DNA of 64,000 nt. Source: Brucella pituitosa. GTDB taxonomy: Bacteria; Pseudomonadota; Alphaproteobacteria; Rhizobiales; Rhizobiaceae. The notes below the pieces were generated by a model. The model worked only from the letters and a program-made list of their open reading frames with translations. It was not told the origin of the DNA and searched no databases. Below, in pieces: positions 37,151 through 46,083 of this stretch. The position numbers and the translations under genes were made by a program. Numbering within the stretch: the first letter of the stretch is position 1; each line of letters starts with the position of its first letter. Location: positions 310,001-374,000 of the forward strand of contig NZ_PYSY02000001.1 in assembly GCF_003049685.1 (NCBI RefSeq), read 5' to 3'.

Positions 37151-37714
37151 ATGGAAGACTTGAAGCAGGAAGACACCGAAGCCATTGGCAACGATCCCAC
37201 CCTCCTTCTGGTTGATGATGATAAGCCTTTTTTGCAGCGTCTTGCCCGGGCCATGGAAGGCCGGGGTTTTCAGGTAACGACTGCAGAATCGGTTGAAGAA
37301 GGCATCGCCGCTGCAAAGGCCGCTGCACCCGCTTATGCGGTCGTGGACATGCGACTGGGAGACGGTAACGGGCTTGACGTCATTGAGGCCATCCGTTCAC
37401 GTCGCACGGATACGCGCGCCATCGTGTTGACCGGTTACGGTAATATCGCGACTGCGGTGAATGCTGTGAAACTCGGTGCGATTGATTATCTCTCCAAGCC
37501 TGCCGACGCGGATGAGGTGTTTGCTGCTCTGACCCGTCGTCCGGGTGAAAAGGTTGCGCCACCGGAAAACCCAATGTCTGCTGATCGTGTGCGTTGGGAG
37601 CATATTCAGCGTGTTTACGAAATGTGCGAGCGCAATGTTTCCGAGACCGCACGCCGCCTCAATATGCATCGTCGTACTTTGCAGCGGATTCTGGCTAAAC
37701 GTGCGCCACGTTAA
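37151..37714 (+). CDS. regA: Response regulator RegA/PrrA/ActR
   Basis: A 187-residue two-domain regulator. The receiver shows the acidic pocket LLLVDDDKPFLQRLAR, the phosphoaspartate in YAVVDMRLGDGNGLDVI (about residue 67), the threonine in IVLTGYGNIATAVNAVKLGA, and the lysine in YLSKPADADEV. A proline-containing linker leads to a Fis-type helix-turn-helix, VSETARRLNMHRRTLQRIL, which is nearly invariant in RegA proteins. AGGAAG lies 6 bases before the ATG. It lies 229 bases downstream of regB on the same strand, so it may have a separate promoter; no senC-like gene lies between them, unlike in Rhodobacter. Confidence 0.95.
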   Translation: MEDLKQEDTEAIGNDPTLLLVDDDKPFLQRLARAMEGRGFQVTTAESVEEGIAAAKAAAPAYAVVDMRLGDGNGLDVIEAIRSRRTDTRAIVLTGYGNIATAVNAVKLGAIDYLSKPADADEVFAALTRRPGEKVAPPENPMSADRVRWEHIQRVYEMCERNVSETARRLNMHRRTLQRILAKRAPR

Positions 37715-37764
37715 TCAAAACCGCAGCTGATCCGAAGACTGTCTCCCCTGTCAGGGATGCACTT

Positions 37765-38259
37765 TTAATCAATATCGGTTTCGGGCACGTCGAGCCCGGC
37801 AAGTTCTGCAATCGTTAGCCGTGCAGCCCCTGCTCGAGCAAAGCGCAACATCAGCGCTTTGCGGGTTGCGCCGGGAAGCTTATGCTCCGGCGCGTCACGA
37901 AGAATTTCAGCGCCATAACCGTCCGATAATATGAAGCCGCAATCTTCAGGGAAGATTTCGCGTGGCACCGACGGATGCGTCGCAAAGAAAAGCCGGTCGC
38001 AATAGGCGCGATATTCAGGCCATTTGCGGTCCGCTTTCCAGTCTTCGATCGAGGACTTAATCTCAATAATCCAGATCTCGCTTTTGCGGCTGACCGCAAT
38101 CAGATCAGCGCGTCTTCCTGACGCCAGTGGCAGTTCGGGCAGCGTTGCCAACCCCATTTCCAGAAAAAGACGTTGCACACCACGTCGCACAAGAAGCGCG
38201 TTTTCGGACTGACGCCCATCTGAAAGAGGGTGGGATTTGTTGGGAATCACAATCGGCAT
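37765..38259 (-). CDS. mmcB: MmcB family DNA repair protein
   Basis: A protein of about 164 residues from a restriction-endonuclease-like family found mainly in Alphaproteobacteria; in Caulobacter the relative contributes to survival of mitomycin C. Seen: ENALLVRRGVQRLFLEMGL near the start, and the nuclease-like core LASGRRADLIAVS followed by IWIIEIKSSIEDW, giving the D...ExK arrangement, then DRLFFATHPSVPREIFP. The putative catalytic residues are therefore kept. The ATG at 38259 was chosen because conserved sequence begins there, but its ribosome-binding site is weak; the frame extends to 38331. It lies divergent to the L,D-transpeptidase gene, and a CtrA-type site lies between them. Convergent with regA. 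Confidence 0.78.
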   Translation of the reverse strand: MPIVIPNKSHPLSDGRQSENALLVRRGVQRLFLEMGLATLPELPLASGRRADLIAVSRKSEIWIIEIKSSIEDWKADRKWPEYRAYCDRLFFATHPSVPREIFPEDCGFILSDGYGAEILRDAPEHKLPGATRKALMLRFARAGAARLTIAELAGLDVPETDID

Positions 38260-38385
38260 GGCAAGATTTTGCGCCTGACCGCTGCTTGAAACAACAGCAA
38301 AATGACTTCTATTGAGACGCTGATGCCACACAACTGCGGCAAAAATGGCAAGAAAGTGACCAAACCGGGATTTTTCAATTTACGG

Positions 38386-38400
38386 TTAACGCCTGGTTAA
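38386..38400. promoter_or_regulatory. CtrA-type binding site
   Basis: TTAA CGCCTGG TTAA, followed by C, is an exact match to the alphaproteobacterial CtrA consensus TTAA-N7-TTAA(C). It lies 76 bases before the L,D-transpeptidase ATG and about 127 bases before mmcB, in their shared divergent region. Confidence 0.65.
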
Positions 38401-38475
38401 CAATACTGACGCAACTTTGCACGTGAATGAGCGATTCGCTCCTGATGATGGAAAATCTCAATCTGGGGGAAATTC

Positions 38476-39096
38476 ATGAAGTCTCGCGTTTTGAAGCTGA
38501 CCGCAGCACTTCTTCTTGGTGGTGCTCTTGCGGGTTGCTCTACGGTGGGCGGCACTTTCTATACCGCGTCGTATTCTTCGATCAGTGATGCTGGCTATAC
38601 TATTCCAGCCATTCCAAGTGAGAAGATTCCACAGCAGTATCGCCGTCAGATCGTAAAATATCAGACTGATGAAGCGCCTGGAACGATCATCGTTGAGACG
38701 CGTGAGAAGTTCCTCTATTACGTCATGCCCGATGGCAAGGCGATGCGTTATGGCATCGGTGTTGGCCGCGAAGGTTTTGGCTGGTCAGGAACAGCACGCG
38801 TTGCCATGAAGCGTGAATGGCCGACCTGGACGCCGCCTGCTCCTATGATCAAGCGTCAGCCGGAGCTGGCGAAATATCGCAATGGCATGGAGCCGGGCCT
38901 GAAAAACCCACTCGGCGCGCGCGCGCTCTATCTTTATAACAAGGGCGGAGACACTGGCTATCGTATCCACGGCACGCCGGAATGGTGGTCGATTGGTAAG
39001 GCCATGTCGTCCGGCTGCGTGCGCATGATGAACCAGGATATCATTGATCTCCATGCGCGCGCAGAGCAGGGTGCCAAGGTTATTGTGAGGCAGTAA
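38476..39096 (+). CDS. L,D-transpeptidase lipoprotein (YkuD domain)
   Basis: A 206-residue exported enzyme of the ErfK/YbiS/YcfS/YnhG type, which forms 3-3 peptidoglycan cross-links or attaches outer-membrane proteins to peptidoglycan. The N-terminus has a lipoprotein signal with lipobox LAGC (acylated Cys21). The YkuD domain runs from about residue 70 to the end, with TIIVETREKFLYYV, YGIGVGREGFGWSG and the catalytic motif YRIHGTPEWWSIGKAMSSGC followed by VRM, containing the active histidine and cysteine. In Brucella such enzymes link Omp25 and related porins to peptidoglycan; a link to the porin gene at 14.1-14.8 kb is inference. A CtrA-type site upstream suggests cell-cycle control. A terminator follows. 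Confidence 0.92.
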   Translation: MKSRVLKLTAALLLGGALAGCSTVGGTFYTASYSSISDAGYTIPAIPSEKIPQQYRRQIVKYQTDEAPGTIIVETREKFLYYVMPDGKAMRYGIGVGREGFGWSGTARVAMKREWPTWTPPAPMIKRQPELAKYRNGMEPGLKNPLGARALYLYNKGGDTGYRIHGTPEWWSIGKAMSSGCVRMMNQDIIDLHARAEQGAKVIVRQ

Positions 39097-39114
39097 AGAT
39101 ACCTCTGGAACAAG

Positions 39115-39142
39115 AAAAAGGCCACTGAGAAGCGGCCTTTTT
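39115..39142 (+). terminator. Terminator after the L,D-transpeptidase gene
   Basis: AAAAAGGCC...GGCCTTTTT with a 10-base imperfect loop and an extra AGT/AGC pairing; A-run before and T-run after. It lies between convergent genes and may serve both. Confidence 0.75.
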
Positions 39143-39162
39143 CTTTATAAATCTCAGTGAGA

Positions 39163-39735
39163 TCAGATCTGTTCGACCTGCTGTACTTCCGGCACAAAGT
39201 GGCGCAGAAGATTTTGAATGCCATGCTTGAGCGTTGCCGTCGACGACGGGCAGCCGGAGCAGGCGCCCTTCATGTGCAAAAACACCGTGCCATTTTCAAA
39301 ACCGCGGAATGTGATATCGCCGCCGTCCTGTGCAACAGCCGGGCGAACGCGGGTCTCGATCAATTCCTTGATGGTTTCGACGATTTCGGTGTCTGCCTCA
39401 TCAAAGAATTCTTCATCGTCATGAGCGGCGGCTGCATCTGCATTGGCATTACCCACCATAGCGGGCAGGCCAGACATGAAATGCTCCATGATTGTACCAA
39501 GGATGGCAGGCTTCAGATGCTGCCACTCGCCGTCTTCCTTGGTGACTGTGATGAAATCATAGCCGAAGAAGACGCCGGTTACGCCAGGCACCGCAAAAAG
39601 CTTTGCAGCGAGCTGCGATGTGTTGCCCGCGCTTGCCGCGTCACGGAAATCTGCCGTCCCTTCAGGCATGACAACCTTGCCTGGAAGAAACTTCAGGGTC
39701 GCCGGGTTCGGCGTAGTCTCGGTCTGGATGAACAT
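39163..39735 (-). CDS. Nfu-type iron-sulfur cluster scaffold/carrier
   Basis: A 190-residue protein with an N-terminal Nfu domain (MFIQTETTPNPATLKFLPGK; about residues 1-90) and a C-terminal NifU-like domain (about 110-185) with the cluster-binding CSGC motif in MKGACSGCPSSTATLKHGI. This two-domain layout matches alphaproteobacterial and mitochondrial Nfu1 proteins, which deliver 4Fe-4S clusters to client enzymes such as lipoate synthase. An acidic linker joins the domains. GGAGAACGG precedes the ATG. It is alone, with the universal stress protein gene upstream reading in the same direction. Confidence 0.93.
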   Translation of the reverse strand: MFIQTETTPNPATLKFLPGKVVMPEGTADFRDAASAGNTSQLAAKLFAVPGVTGVFFGYDFITVTKEDGEWQHLKPAILGTIMEHFMSGLPAMVGNANADAAAAHDDEEFFDEADTEIVETIKELIETRVRPAVAQDGGDITFRGFENGTVFLHMKGACSGCPSSTATLKHGIQNLLRHFVPEVQQVEQI

Positions 39736-39842
39736 ATCCGTTCTCCGCTTTCAATATCAGAAACTGTTCGTAAGCATGGATACGCGCGAAGGCAAGCCCT
39801 GCCTTGAACGGGCATATGCAAGTTACGATCAATATAGGGTGA

Positions 39843-40331
39843 TTATGTCACCGCATCAATGTCATCGTTGGAAAGTCCTGCGGGGACCACGGTAACGGGA
39901 ATTTGAAATAATGCCCGCCCTGCAAGTGATTGGACCAGAGGGCCGGGGCCTTCCTTGCCGGAGCCAGCAGCCAGAACCAGAATGGCTATGTCCTGATCTT
40001 CTTCAATCAGGCTTGGTAACTGATCATTGGTGTTGCCTTCGCGGATGATCAATTCCGGCTCGATACCCTGCTCTTTGCGCACAGTGGCTGCAAATTTTTC
40101 GAGCGTTGAACGTGCGCGTTCTTCCGCTTCCTGCCGCATGATTTCGCCAACACCCAGAATCTGCTGAAAATCCGAATTGTCGATGACAAACAGCATGACG
40201 AGTGCGCCATTGGTATTCTTTGCGCGGCGTGCGGCATAGGCAACTGCACGCTCGCATTCGGGCGTGTCGTCAATAACAGCAAGAAACTTGCGTCGGTGGC
40301 CGGCTTCCCGGCTAAGTCGTTTGGATACCAT
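39843..40331 (-). CDS. Universal stress protein (UspA family)
   Basis: A 162-residue single-domain Usp. It shows the opening KFLAVIDDTPECERAVAYAARRA, a central amphipathic helix rich in Glu and Arg, and the terminal ILVLAAGSGKEGPGPLVQSL with the ATP-binding-type G-x(2)-G-x(9)-G stretch partly recognisable, then FQIPVTVVP. Such proteins help survival under stress; whether this one binds ATP is not certain. I use the ATG at 40331; a TTG at 40352 is also in frame but falls within the trpS terminator. It follows trpS on the same strand with that terminator between them. Confidence 0.88.
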   Translation of the reverse strand: MVSKRLSREAGHRRKFLAVIDDTPECERAVAYAARRAKNTNGALVMLFVIDNSDFQQILGVGEIMRQEAEERARSTLEKFAATVRKEQGIEPELIIREGNTNDQLPSLIEEDQDIAILVLAAGSGKEGPGPLVQSLAGRALFQIPVTVVPAGLSNDDIDAVT

Positions 40332-40351
40332 GGCGATAATGTGGCATTGCA

Positions 40352-40378
40352 AAGAGCTGCCCGCAAGCGGGCAGCTCC
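40352..40378 (-). terminator. Terminator after trpS
   Basis: Minus strand GGAGCTGCCCGC TT GCGGGCAGCTCTTTGC: long GC-rich arms with a short T-tract, between trpS and the stress-protein gene. Confidence 0.75.
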
Positions 40379-40388
40379 TGATTATTTA

Positions 40389-41456
40389 TCAGTCCTGCAA
40401 CCAGCCGATAATATCGCGGACGTGGCGCATGTTTGCCTCTGCAATCACGCTGGCGCGTTCGCCGCCATCTTTCAGAACACTGTCGATATAGGCTGGATCG
40501 GCCACCAGACGACGCATTTCATGGGTGATAGGTGACAGCTTTGCCACTGCCAGATCAGCGAGTGCTGCTTTGAATTCTGAGAACTGGCGGCCTCCGAATT
40601 CGCCCAGGATTTCTTCCTTCGACTTCGACGACAGGGCCGCATAGATACCGACGAGGTTATCGGCTTCCGGACGTCCGGTGAGGCCATCGATTTCCGTTGG
40701 CAAACCGTCAGAATCGGTCTTGGCCTTACGGATCTTCTTGTTGATGGTCTCTTCATCATCGATCAGGTTGATGCGCGAGAGGTCCGAAGGGTCGGATTTT
40801 GACATCTTCTTGGTGCCATCACGCAGCGACATGATGCGCATGGCTGGGCCCGAAATCATCGGCTCGGTCAGCGGGAAGAAGCCCGAAACCTGTTCATCAC
40901 CAACCTGCATATCCACACCGATACCCAGCGAGGCAATGCGATCGGAATAGTCATTGTTGAACTTCTGGGCGATGTCGCGGGTCAGTTCGAGATGCTGCTT
41001 CTGATCTTCGCCGACTGGAACATGGGTCGCGCGATAAAGCAGAATGTCGGCAGCCATGAGGCTTGGATAGGCGAAGAGGCCGAGCGAGGCGTTCTCGCGG
41101 TCTTTGCCTGCCTTGTCCTTGAACTGCGTCATGCGGCTCATCCAGCCGATGCGGGCAACGCAGTTGAACACCCATGCAAGTTCCGCATGCTGCATGACGC
41201 GGCTCTGATTGAAGACAATGCTCCGCTTGGGATCAATGCCTGCAGCCAGAAATGCAGCCGTGACTTCGCGGGTCGACTGAATGAGTTCAGCCGGATCGGG
41301 CGAGACGGTCAGGGCGTGCATGTCGACGACACAGTAGATGCATTCCTGCGTCTCCTGAACCTCTACCCACCGCTTGATCGCACCCAGATAATTGCCGAGG
41401 TGAAGATTTCCGGTCGGTTGGACGCCGGAGAAGACAAGCGGTTTAAACGTGCTCAT
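40389..41456 (-). CDS. trpS: Tryptophanyl-tRNA synthetase
   Basis: A 355-residue class I aminoacyl-tRNA synthetase charging tRNA-Trp. The HIGH-type motif is in [20 protein letters not shown] (about residues 11-30) and the KMSKS loop in [17 protein letters not shown] (about 210-226). [21 protein letters not shown] is also characteristic. AGGA lies 7 bases before the ATG. It follows murJ on the same strand after about 95 bases, and its own terminator separates it from the next gene. Length and motifs are ordinary for the bacterial enzyme. Confidence 0.96.
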   Translation of the reverse strand: MSTFKPLVFSGVQPTGNLHLGNYLGAIKRWVEVQETQECIYCVVDMHALTVSPDPAELIQSTREVTAAFLAAGIDPKRSIVFNQSRVMQHAELAWVFNCVARIGWMSRMTQFKDKAGKDRENASLGLFAYPSLMAADILLYRATHVPVGEDQKQHLELTRDIAQKFNNDYSDRIASLGIGVDMQVGDEQVSGFFPLTEPMISGPAMRIMSLRDGTKKMSKSDPSDLSRINLIDDEETINKKIRKAKTDSDGLPTEIDGLTGRPEADNLVGIYAALSSKSKEEILGEFGGRQFSEFKAALADLAVAKLSPITHEMRRLVADPAYIDSVLKDGGERASVIAEANMRHVRDIIGWLQD

Positions 41457-41551
41457 GACTTTATCCTGATGTTGGCCTCCGCCGGTGGAGAGCGAAGGGT
41501 ACTAATTTGATGCGGTGTTTTCGCAGAGCTGTGGCAGCCTTTCAAGGGCAA

Positions 41552-43141
41552 TTATGTGTCAGCGCCGGGTTCCTTATTTACGCCTCCACGTTTGATGCCA
41601 CGGCGGATCATGGCGGTATTGGCACCGCCGAGACCAAAGGCCAGTGCAAAATAGACGACCATTGCTGCAACAACCATAGTCGTAACGGTGCCTGCTCTGA
41701 CCGCGAACGAGGCAGCGGATGAGAGTTCATATGCGAAATGCCCGATGGCAAAATAGATACCTGTTGCCATCACGCCCGCTGCAATCAGCAGGCGGGGAAT
41801 GCGGGTGAGCAACGGTATATCGCTCCCCCAATGGCCACGCTTGACCAGTGTCGCAAACAAGAGCGCTGCATTGACCCAACCGGCAGTAATTTCGGCAATC
41901 GCTATGCCGCTTGGCCCCATGCGTTGAAACAGCGTGATGGCCAGCGACACGTTCACGACCACTGAAATGGCTGCAAAGATCATAGGTGTGCGGGTATCTT
42001 CGCGCGCGAAGAAGCCCGGAATGAAGGCTTTGATCAGAACAAACGCTGGAAGACCCAAACCGTAAATCGCGAGAATATTGGAAACGACGATTGTCGATTC
42101 AGCACTGAACTGACCGCGTTCAAACAGAAGCCGCACAATCGGCTCTGACATGACAAGCAGTGCTGCGGCAGCCGGAAGGGTGAGAAACAGCGTGAACTCG
42201 ACTGAACGGTTCTGCAGGTTCGAGGCTTCTTTCATGTGTCCGCCGCGCAATGCGCGGGAGAGCTCTGGCAAAAGCACAGTCGCAACCGCAATACCTACCA
42301 CGCCGAGCGGCAACTGATAGATGCGATCGGCATAGACGAGCGAGGATACGGCCCCTTCCATGCCCGATGCGATATTGGTGTTGATCAGCAGATTAATCTG
42401 CGTGATGCCGCCGGTAATCGCTGCAGGTAATGCCAGCACCAGCAAGCGTTTGACATTTTTAGTCAGGCGCGGACGACGGAAACCGATCTTGATGCCTGCA
42501 TTGCGCACGGCAAGCCATACGATAGCGAGCTGCACTACACCTGCCGCCATCACACCCCATGAGAGCCCGTAGCCGACGGCAAGTGCGTCGTAACCATTCC
42601 ACCAGGCAAAGGCCAGCACGGCAATCAGAATGATGTTGAGGAACACCGGAGCGATGGCTGCTGCAAAATAGCGATGCAGGGAGTTGAGCATTCCGCCCAT
42701 CATGGCCGAAAGCGACATGCAGGCGAGATAGGGGAACATGATGATCGCAAGCCGCACAGTATTGTCGAACTTTACCGGATCATCGGTGAAGCCCGGCGCA
42801 ATGACCGTGCGCACGATAAACGGCATGGAGAGTTCCATGGCGATCGTAATGAAAAGCAGCACAGTGAATAGAACGCCAAACACTTCTTCGGAAAAGCGGC
42901 GCGCGCCCTCCATGCCGTTCTTTTCGATCTCCTTGGCAAACAGCGGCACGAAGGCCGCGTTGAATGCGCCTTCAGCAAATAATCTGCGGAACGTGTTCGG
43001 GAAGCGGAAGGCCGCATTGAATGCGTCCGCCACGGGGCCGGTGCCGAGCGCTGCTGCCATGAACATTTCGCGCGTGAAGCCGAAAATGCGGCTCATCAGC
43101 GTGCCGGACGCAACCGTTGCGAACTTTTTGACCAAACTCAT
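41552..43141 (-). CDS. murJ: Lipid II flippase MurJ
   Basis: A 529-residue inner-membrane protein with about 14 hydrophobic segments (MVF/MOP superfamily) that flips the peptidoglycan precursor lipid II to the periplasmic face. The start SLVKKFATVASGTLMSRIFGFTREMFMAAALG, then AFNAAFRFPNTFRRLFAEGAFN AAFVPLF in which the arginines needed for transport lie, and the later PLGVVGIAVATVLLPELSR are hallmarks (formerly MviN). It begins 18 bases after glnD ends, so the two are probably one transcript, as in many Alphaproteobacteria. The ribosome-binding site is weak. Confidence 0.94.
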   Translation of the reverse strand: MSLVKKFATVASGTLMSRIFGFTREMFMAAALGTGPVADAFNAAFRFPNTFRRLFAEGAFNAAFVPLFAKEIEKNGMEGARRFSEEVFGVLFTVLLFITIAMELSMPFIVRTVIAPGFTDDPVKFDNTVRLAIIMFPYLACMSLSAMMGGMLNSLHRYFAAAIAPVFLNIILIAVLAFAWWNGYDALAVGYGLSWGVMAAGVVQLAIVWLAVRNAGIKIGFRRPRLTKNVKRLLVLALPAAITGGITQINLLINTNIASGMEGAVSSLVYADRIYQLPLGVVGIAVATVLLPELSRALRGGHMKEASNLQNRSVEFTLFLTLPAAAALLVMSEPIVRLLFERGQFSAESTIVVSNILAIYGLGLPAFVLIKAFIPGFFAREDTRTPMIFAAISVVVNVSLAITLFQRMGPSGIAIAEITAGWVNAALLFATLVKRGHWGSDIPLLTRIPRLLIAAGVMATGIYFAIGHFAYELSSAASFAVRAGTVTTMVVAAMVVYFALAFGLGGANTAMIRRGIKRGGVNKEPGADT

Positions 43142-43159
43142 TGAACTAAAATACCTATA

Positions 43160-45955
43160 TTATGCTGCAGCGCGGCCATTGGTCTTAGCAGTATTTTCCC
43201 CGCCAAGAACGGCAAGGAGCTTGCGCCTGATATTGCCCTGTCGGGTTGCGTTTGAAATCTTGTGCCCGACGAGATCGGTTACATAGAAACTGTCGATCAC
43301 CTTTTCGCCGAAAGTGGTGATATGAGCTGAAGCAATATCCAGCGAAAGGTCAGAAATAAGGCCGGTCAGCTCTGAAAGAAGGCCGGGGCGATCAAGCCCT
43401 TCCACTTCGATGACGGTGAACTTGTCCGAGAGCGTGTTGTTGATCTCCACATGCGGCTCCACCTTGAAGGCTTTGGCGCCTTTCTTAGGCTTGGTGCGCT
43501 TGGCAAGAACATCGGGCAAATGAGATTTGCCGGAAAGCACGTCTTCGATCACCTTGCCCACGCGCTCGGCGCGTCTGCGCTCATCTTCGTCAGTGTCGAA
43601 TTCGCGACTGATCAGGATTGTATCAAGCGCGCGACCGTCACCTGTGGTGAAGATCTGCGCATCGACAATGTTGCCGCCAGCCGCCGCGCAAGCGCCGGTA
43701 ATAATCGACAGCAGGCGCGGATGATCGGGGGCGAGCACAGTGATTTCCGTGACTGCTTCAAAGGTGTGCGGTTTGGCCATCGTGGCAAGCGCACGACCGT
43801 TGCGGTCGGTTTCCCTTATGAAATGGGCGTGGCGTACCTGATCGTCGAGACTGACGGTCAGGAAATAGTTGGTGTAATGCAAGCCAAGATAAGCATCACG
43901 TTCTGCCGCTGGCCAGTCGGACAGCTTGTCTGCCAATGCAGCACGCGCCTGCCGGTCACGATCAGCGCGTGGCAATTCGGAGAAGCCGCCCGTCAGAACG
44001 AGTTCTGTTTCATAGAAAAGGGTACGCAGAAGCTGACCTTTCCAACCATTCCAGACGCCGGGGCCAACGCCCTTGATGTCACAGACGGTCAGAATGAGCA
44101 AAAGCTTCAGCCGCTCCATCGTCTGAACCGTATCGGCAAAGTCGACAATTGTTTTGCGATCATTGAGATCGCGAGACTGCGCAACCATGCTCATGGTCAG
44201 GTGCTCGCGCACCAACCATTCCACGGTTTCGGTTTCGGATGCAGATAAGCCGAAGCGTGGGCAGAGCCTGCGGGCAATGCGGGCACCGGCGATGGAATGG
44301 TCTTCTGGTCGACCTTTGGCGATGTCATGGAGCAGAATGGCCACATAAAGCAGAACACGGTCACGCTTCATGGTGGTAACGAGATGATTGGCCAGTGGGT
44401 GCTCGTTTTCGAGCTCCCCGTGCTCGATTTCAGACATGACCTGAATGCAGCGGAGCAGATGTTCATCCACTGTATAGTGGTGGTACATGTTGAACTGCAT
44501 CATCGCGACGATTTTGCCAAAATCCGGGATGAACTTACCCAGTACGCCAGATTCATTCATGCGGCGCAGGATCAATTCCGGATTGCGCGGCGAGGTCAGC
44601 ACTTCCAGAAACAGGCGATTGGCTTCTGCGTTCTCGCGCAGTTCTCCGTTGATGAGCTTTAGCGAACGGGTAAGCTGTTGCATCGCATCGGGATGAAATT
44701 CCAGTCCATGCTTGTCCGCAAGATGGAAGATACGGATGATATTGACGGGGTCGCGTTTGAAGACGTCGGGATCGGCAATATTAATGCGATGATTCTCGGA
44801 GATGAAATCTCCGCTTGCTGAAAGCTTACGTTTGCGGCGCGAGAAGGTGAGGAAGATGCGGTTGAAGCCCGGCACATGCTTGGCTTGTTCTTCTTCGAGC
44901 GCCGCACAGAGAATGCGGGTCAGATCGCCAACATCCTTGGCGACAAGGAAGTAATGCTTCATGAAGCGTTCGACATAGTTCTGGCCCGGATGCGCGGTGT
45001 AGCCAAGGCGCTGCGCAATTTCCGGCTGGATATCGAAGGAAAGGCGTTCTTCGGCTTTAAGCGTTGCAAAATGCATATGGCAACGCACAGCCCAAAGGAA
45101 GTCTTCGGCCTTGTTGAAAAGGCGCAATTCGGCTCGCGAAAGAACACCGAGCTTGACCAGCTCTTCCTTGCTTTTGACGCGATAGAAATATTTGGCGATC
45201 CAGAACAACGTGTGCAGATCGCGCTGGCCGCCTTTGCCTTCCTTGACATTGGGCTCAACCAGATAGCGTGTTTCACCCGCTTTTTTATGGCGATTATCGC
45301 GCTCGGCAAGCTTGGCCTGAATGAATTCAGGACCGGTATCCTTGACCACCTCTTCGTCAAAACGCGTGACGAGCGAATTGAACAGATCGCGGTTGCCGAT
45401 AATGAAACGTGCGTCCAGAATGGCTGTGCGAATGGTCATGTCTTCGCGTGAAAGACGAATGCATTCGTCGATATTGCGTGTCGAATGGCCGACTTTCAGC
45501 CCCATGTCCCAAAGCATGTAGAGCATATATTCGGCGACCTGTTCGCCCCATGGGGTCTGCTTATAGGGCAACAGGAACAAAAGATCGATATCGGAACCCG
45601 GAGCAAGTCCGCCGCGCCCATAGCCACCAACAGCGACAATCGCCATGTTTTCAGCTTTGGACGGGTTCGTCATCGGGTAGGCTTTGGTGCTGGCAAATTC
45701 GAACAATGCGCTGATCAGCGTGTCCATGAGATAGGACAGACGTCGCACACAAAGTGTGCCGCCCCCATCTTTCATCAGCATGCTTTCCGCATTGGCACGA
45801 CCGCGTATCAGAGCATCTTTAAGCGCTTGCAGCACGACTTTGCGCACGGAAGGGCTTGTGTAGCTCTCATCTGTGGAGTCAGCCAGTTCGTTCAGCTTGC
45901 GACGCAGTGTTTCGGGATTGACGATTTCTTCAAGCTTTAGGTCGTGTGCGCTCAT
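43160..45955 (-). CDS. glnD: Bifunctional PII uridylyltransferase/uridylyl-removing enzyme
   Basis: The nitrogen sensor that adds UMP to PII proteins when glutamine is low and removes it when glutamine is high. Domains: nucleotidyltransferase with [20 protein letters not shown] (catalytic aspartates), the PII-uridylyl region with [20 protein letters not shown], an HD hydrolase with [13 protein letters not shown], and two C-terminal ACT domains for glutamine ([18 protein letters not shown] and [17 protein letters not shown]). I use the ATG at 45955 (931 residues), where the Brucella protein as I remember it begins with [19 protein letters not shown]; starts at 45997-46000 with TAGG upstream are possible. 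murJ follows after 18 bases. Together with rpoN and ptsN at 60-63 kb this gives the window a strong nitrogen-control element. Confidence 0.96.
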   Translation of the reverse strand: MSAHDLKLEEIVNPETLRRKLNELADSTDESYTSPSVRKVVLQALKDALIRGRANAESMLMKDGGGTLCVRRLSYLMDTLISALFEFASTKAYPMTNPSKAENMAIVAVGGYGRGGLAPGSDIDLLFLLPYKQTPWGEQVAEYMLYMLWDMGLKVGHSTRNIDECIRLSREDMTIRTAILDARFIIGNRDLFNSLVTRFDEEVVKDTGPEFIQAKLAERDNRHKKAGETRYLVEPNVKEGKGGQRDLHTLFWIAKYFYRVKSKEELVKLGVLSRAELRLFNKAEDFLWAVRCHMHFATLKAEERLSFDIQPEIAQRLGYTAHPGQNYVERFMKHYFLVAKDVGDLTRILCAALEEEQAKHVPGFNRIFLTFSRRKRKLSASGDFISENHRINIADPDVFKRDPVNIIRIFHLADKHGLEFHPDAMQQLTRSLKLINGELRENAEANRLFLEVLTSPRNPELILRRMNESGVLGKFIPDFGKIVAMMQFNMYHHYTVDEHLLRCIQVMSEIEHGELENEHPLANHLVTTMKRDRVLLYVAILLHDIAKGRPEDHSIAGARIARRLCPRFGLSASETETVEWLVREHLTMSMVAQSRDLNDRKTIVDFADTVQTMERLKLLLILTVCDIKGVGPGVWNGWKGQLLRTLFYETELVLTGGFSELPRADRDRQARAALADKLSDWPAAERDAYLGLHYTNYFLTVSLDDQVRHAHFIRETDRNGRALATMAKPHTFEAVTEITVLAPDHPRLLSIITGACAAAGGNIVDAQIFTTGDGRALDTILISREFDTDEDERRRAERVGKVIEDVLSGKSHLPDVLAKRTKPKKGAKAFKVEPHVEINNTLSDKFTVIEVEGLDRPGLLSELTGLISDLSLDIASAHITTFGEKVIDSFYVTDLVGHKISNATRQGNIRRKLLAVLGGENTAKTNGRAAA

Positions 45956-46031
45956 GCGGCTTTGATGTCCGGCTTGTGGGGAAGGGCTTGCGGTCATCAT
46001 CCTATAGCCGGTTTTAGATATGGTGAACATT

Positions 46032-46060
46032 CAAAAGAGAAGGCCGGGCAATGCCCGGCC
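46032..46060 (-). terminator. Terminator after maeB
   Basis: Minus strand GGCCGGGCA T TGCCCGGCC followed by TTCTCTTTTG; perfect 9-base arms, 24 bases past the maeB stop codon and just before glnD. Confidence 0.88.
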
Positions 46061-46083
46061 TTTTCCATGTGTTGGTCGTCTGC

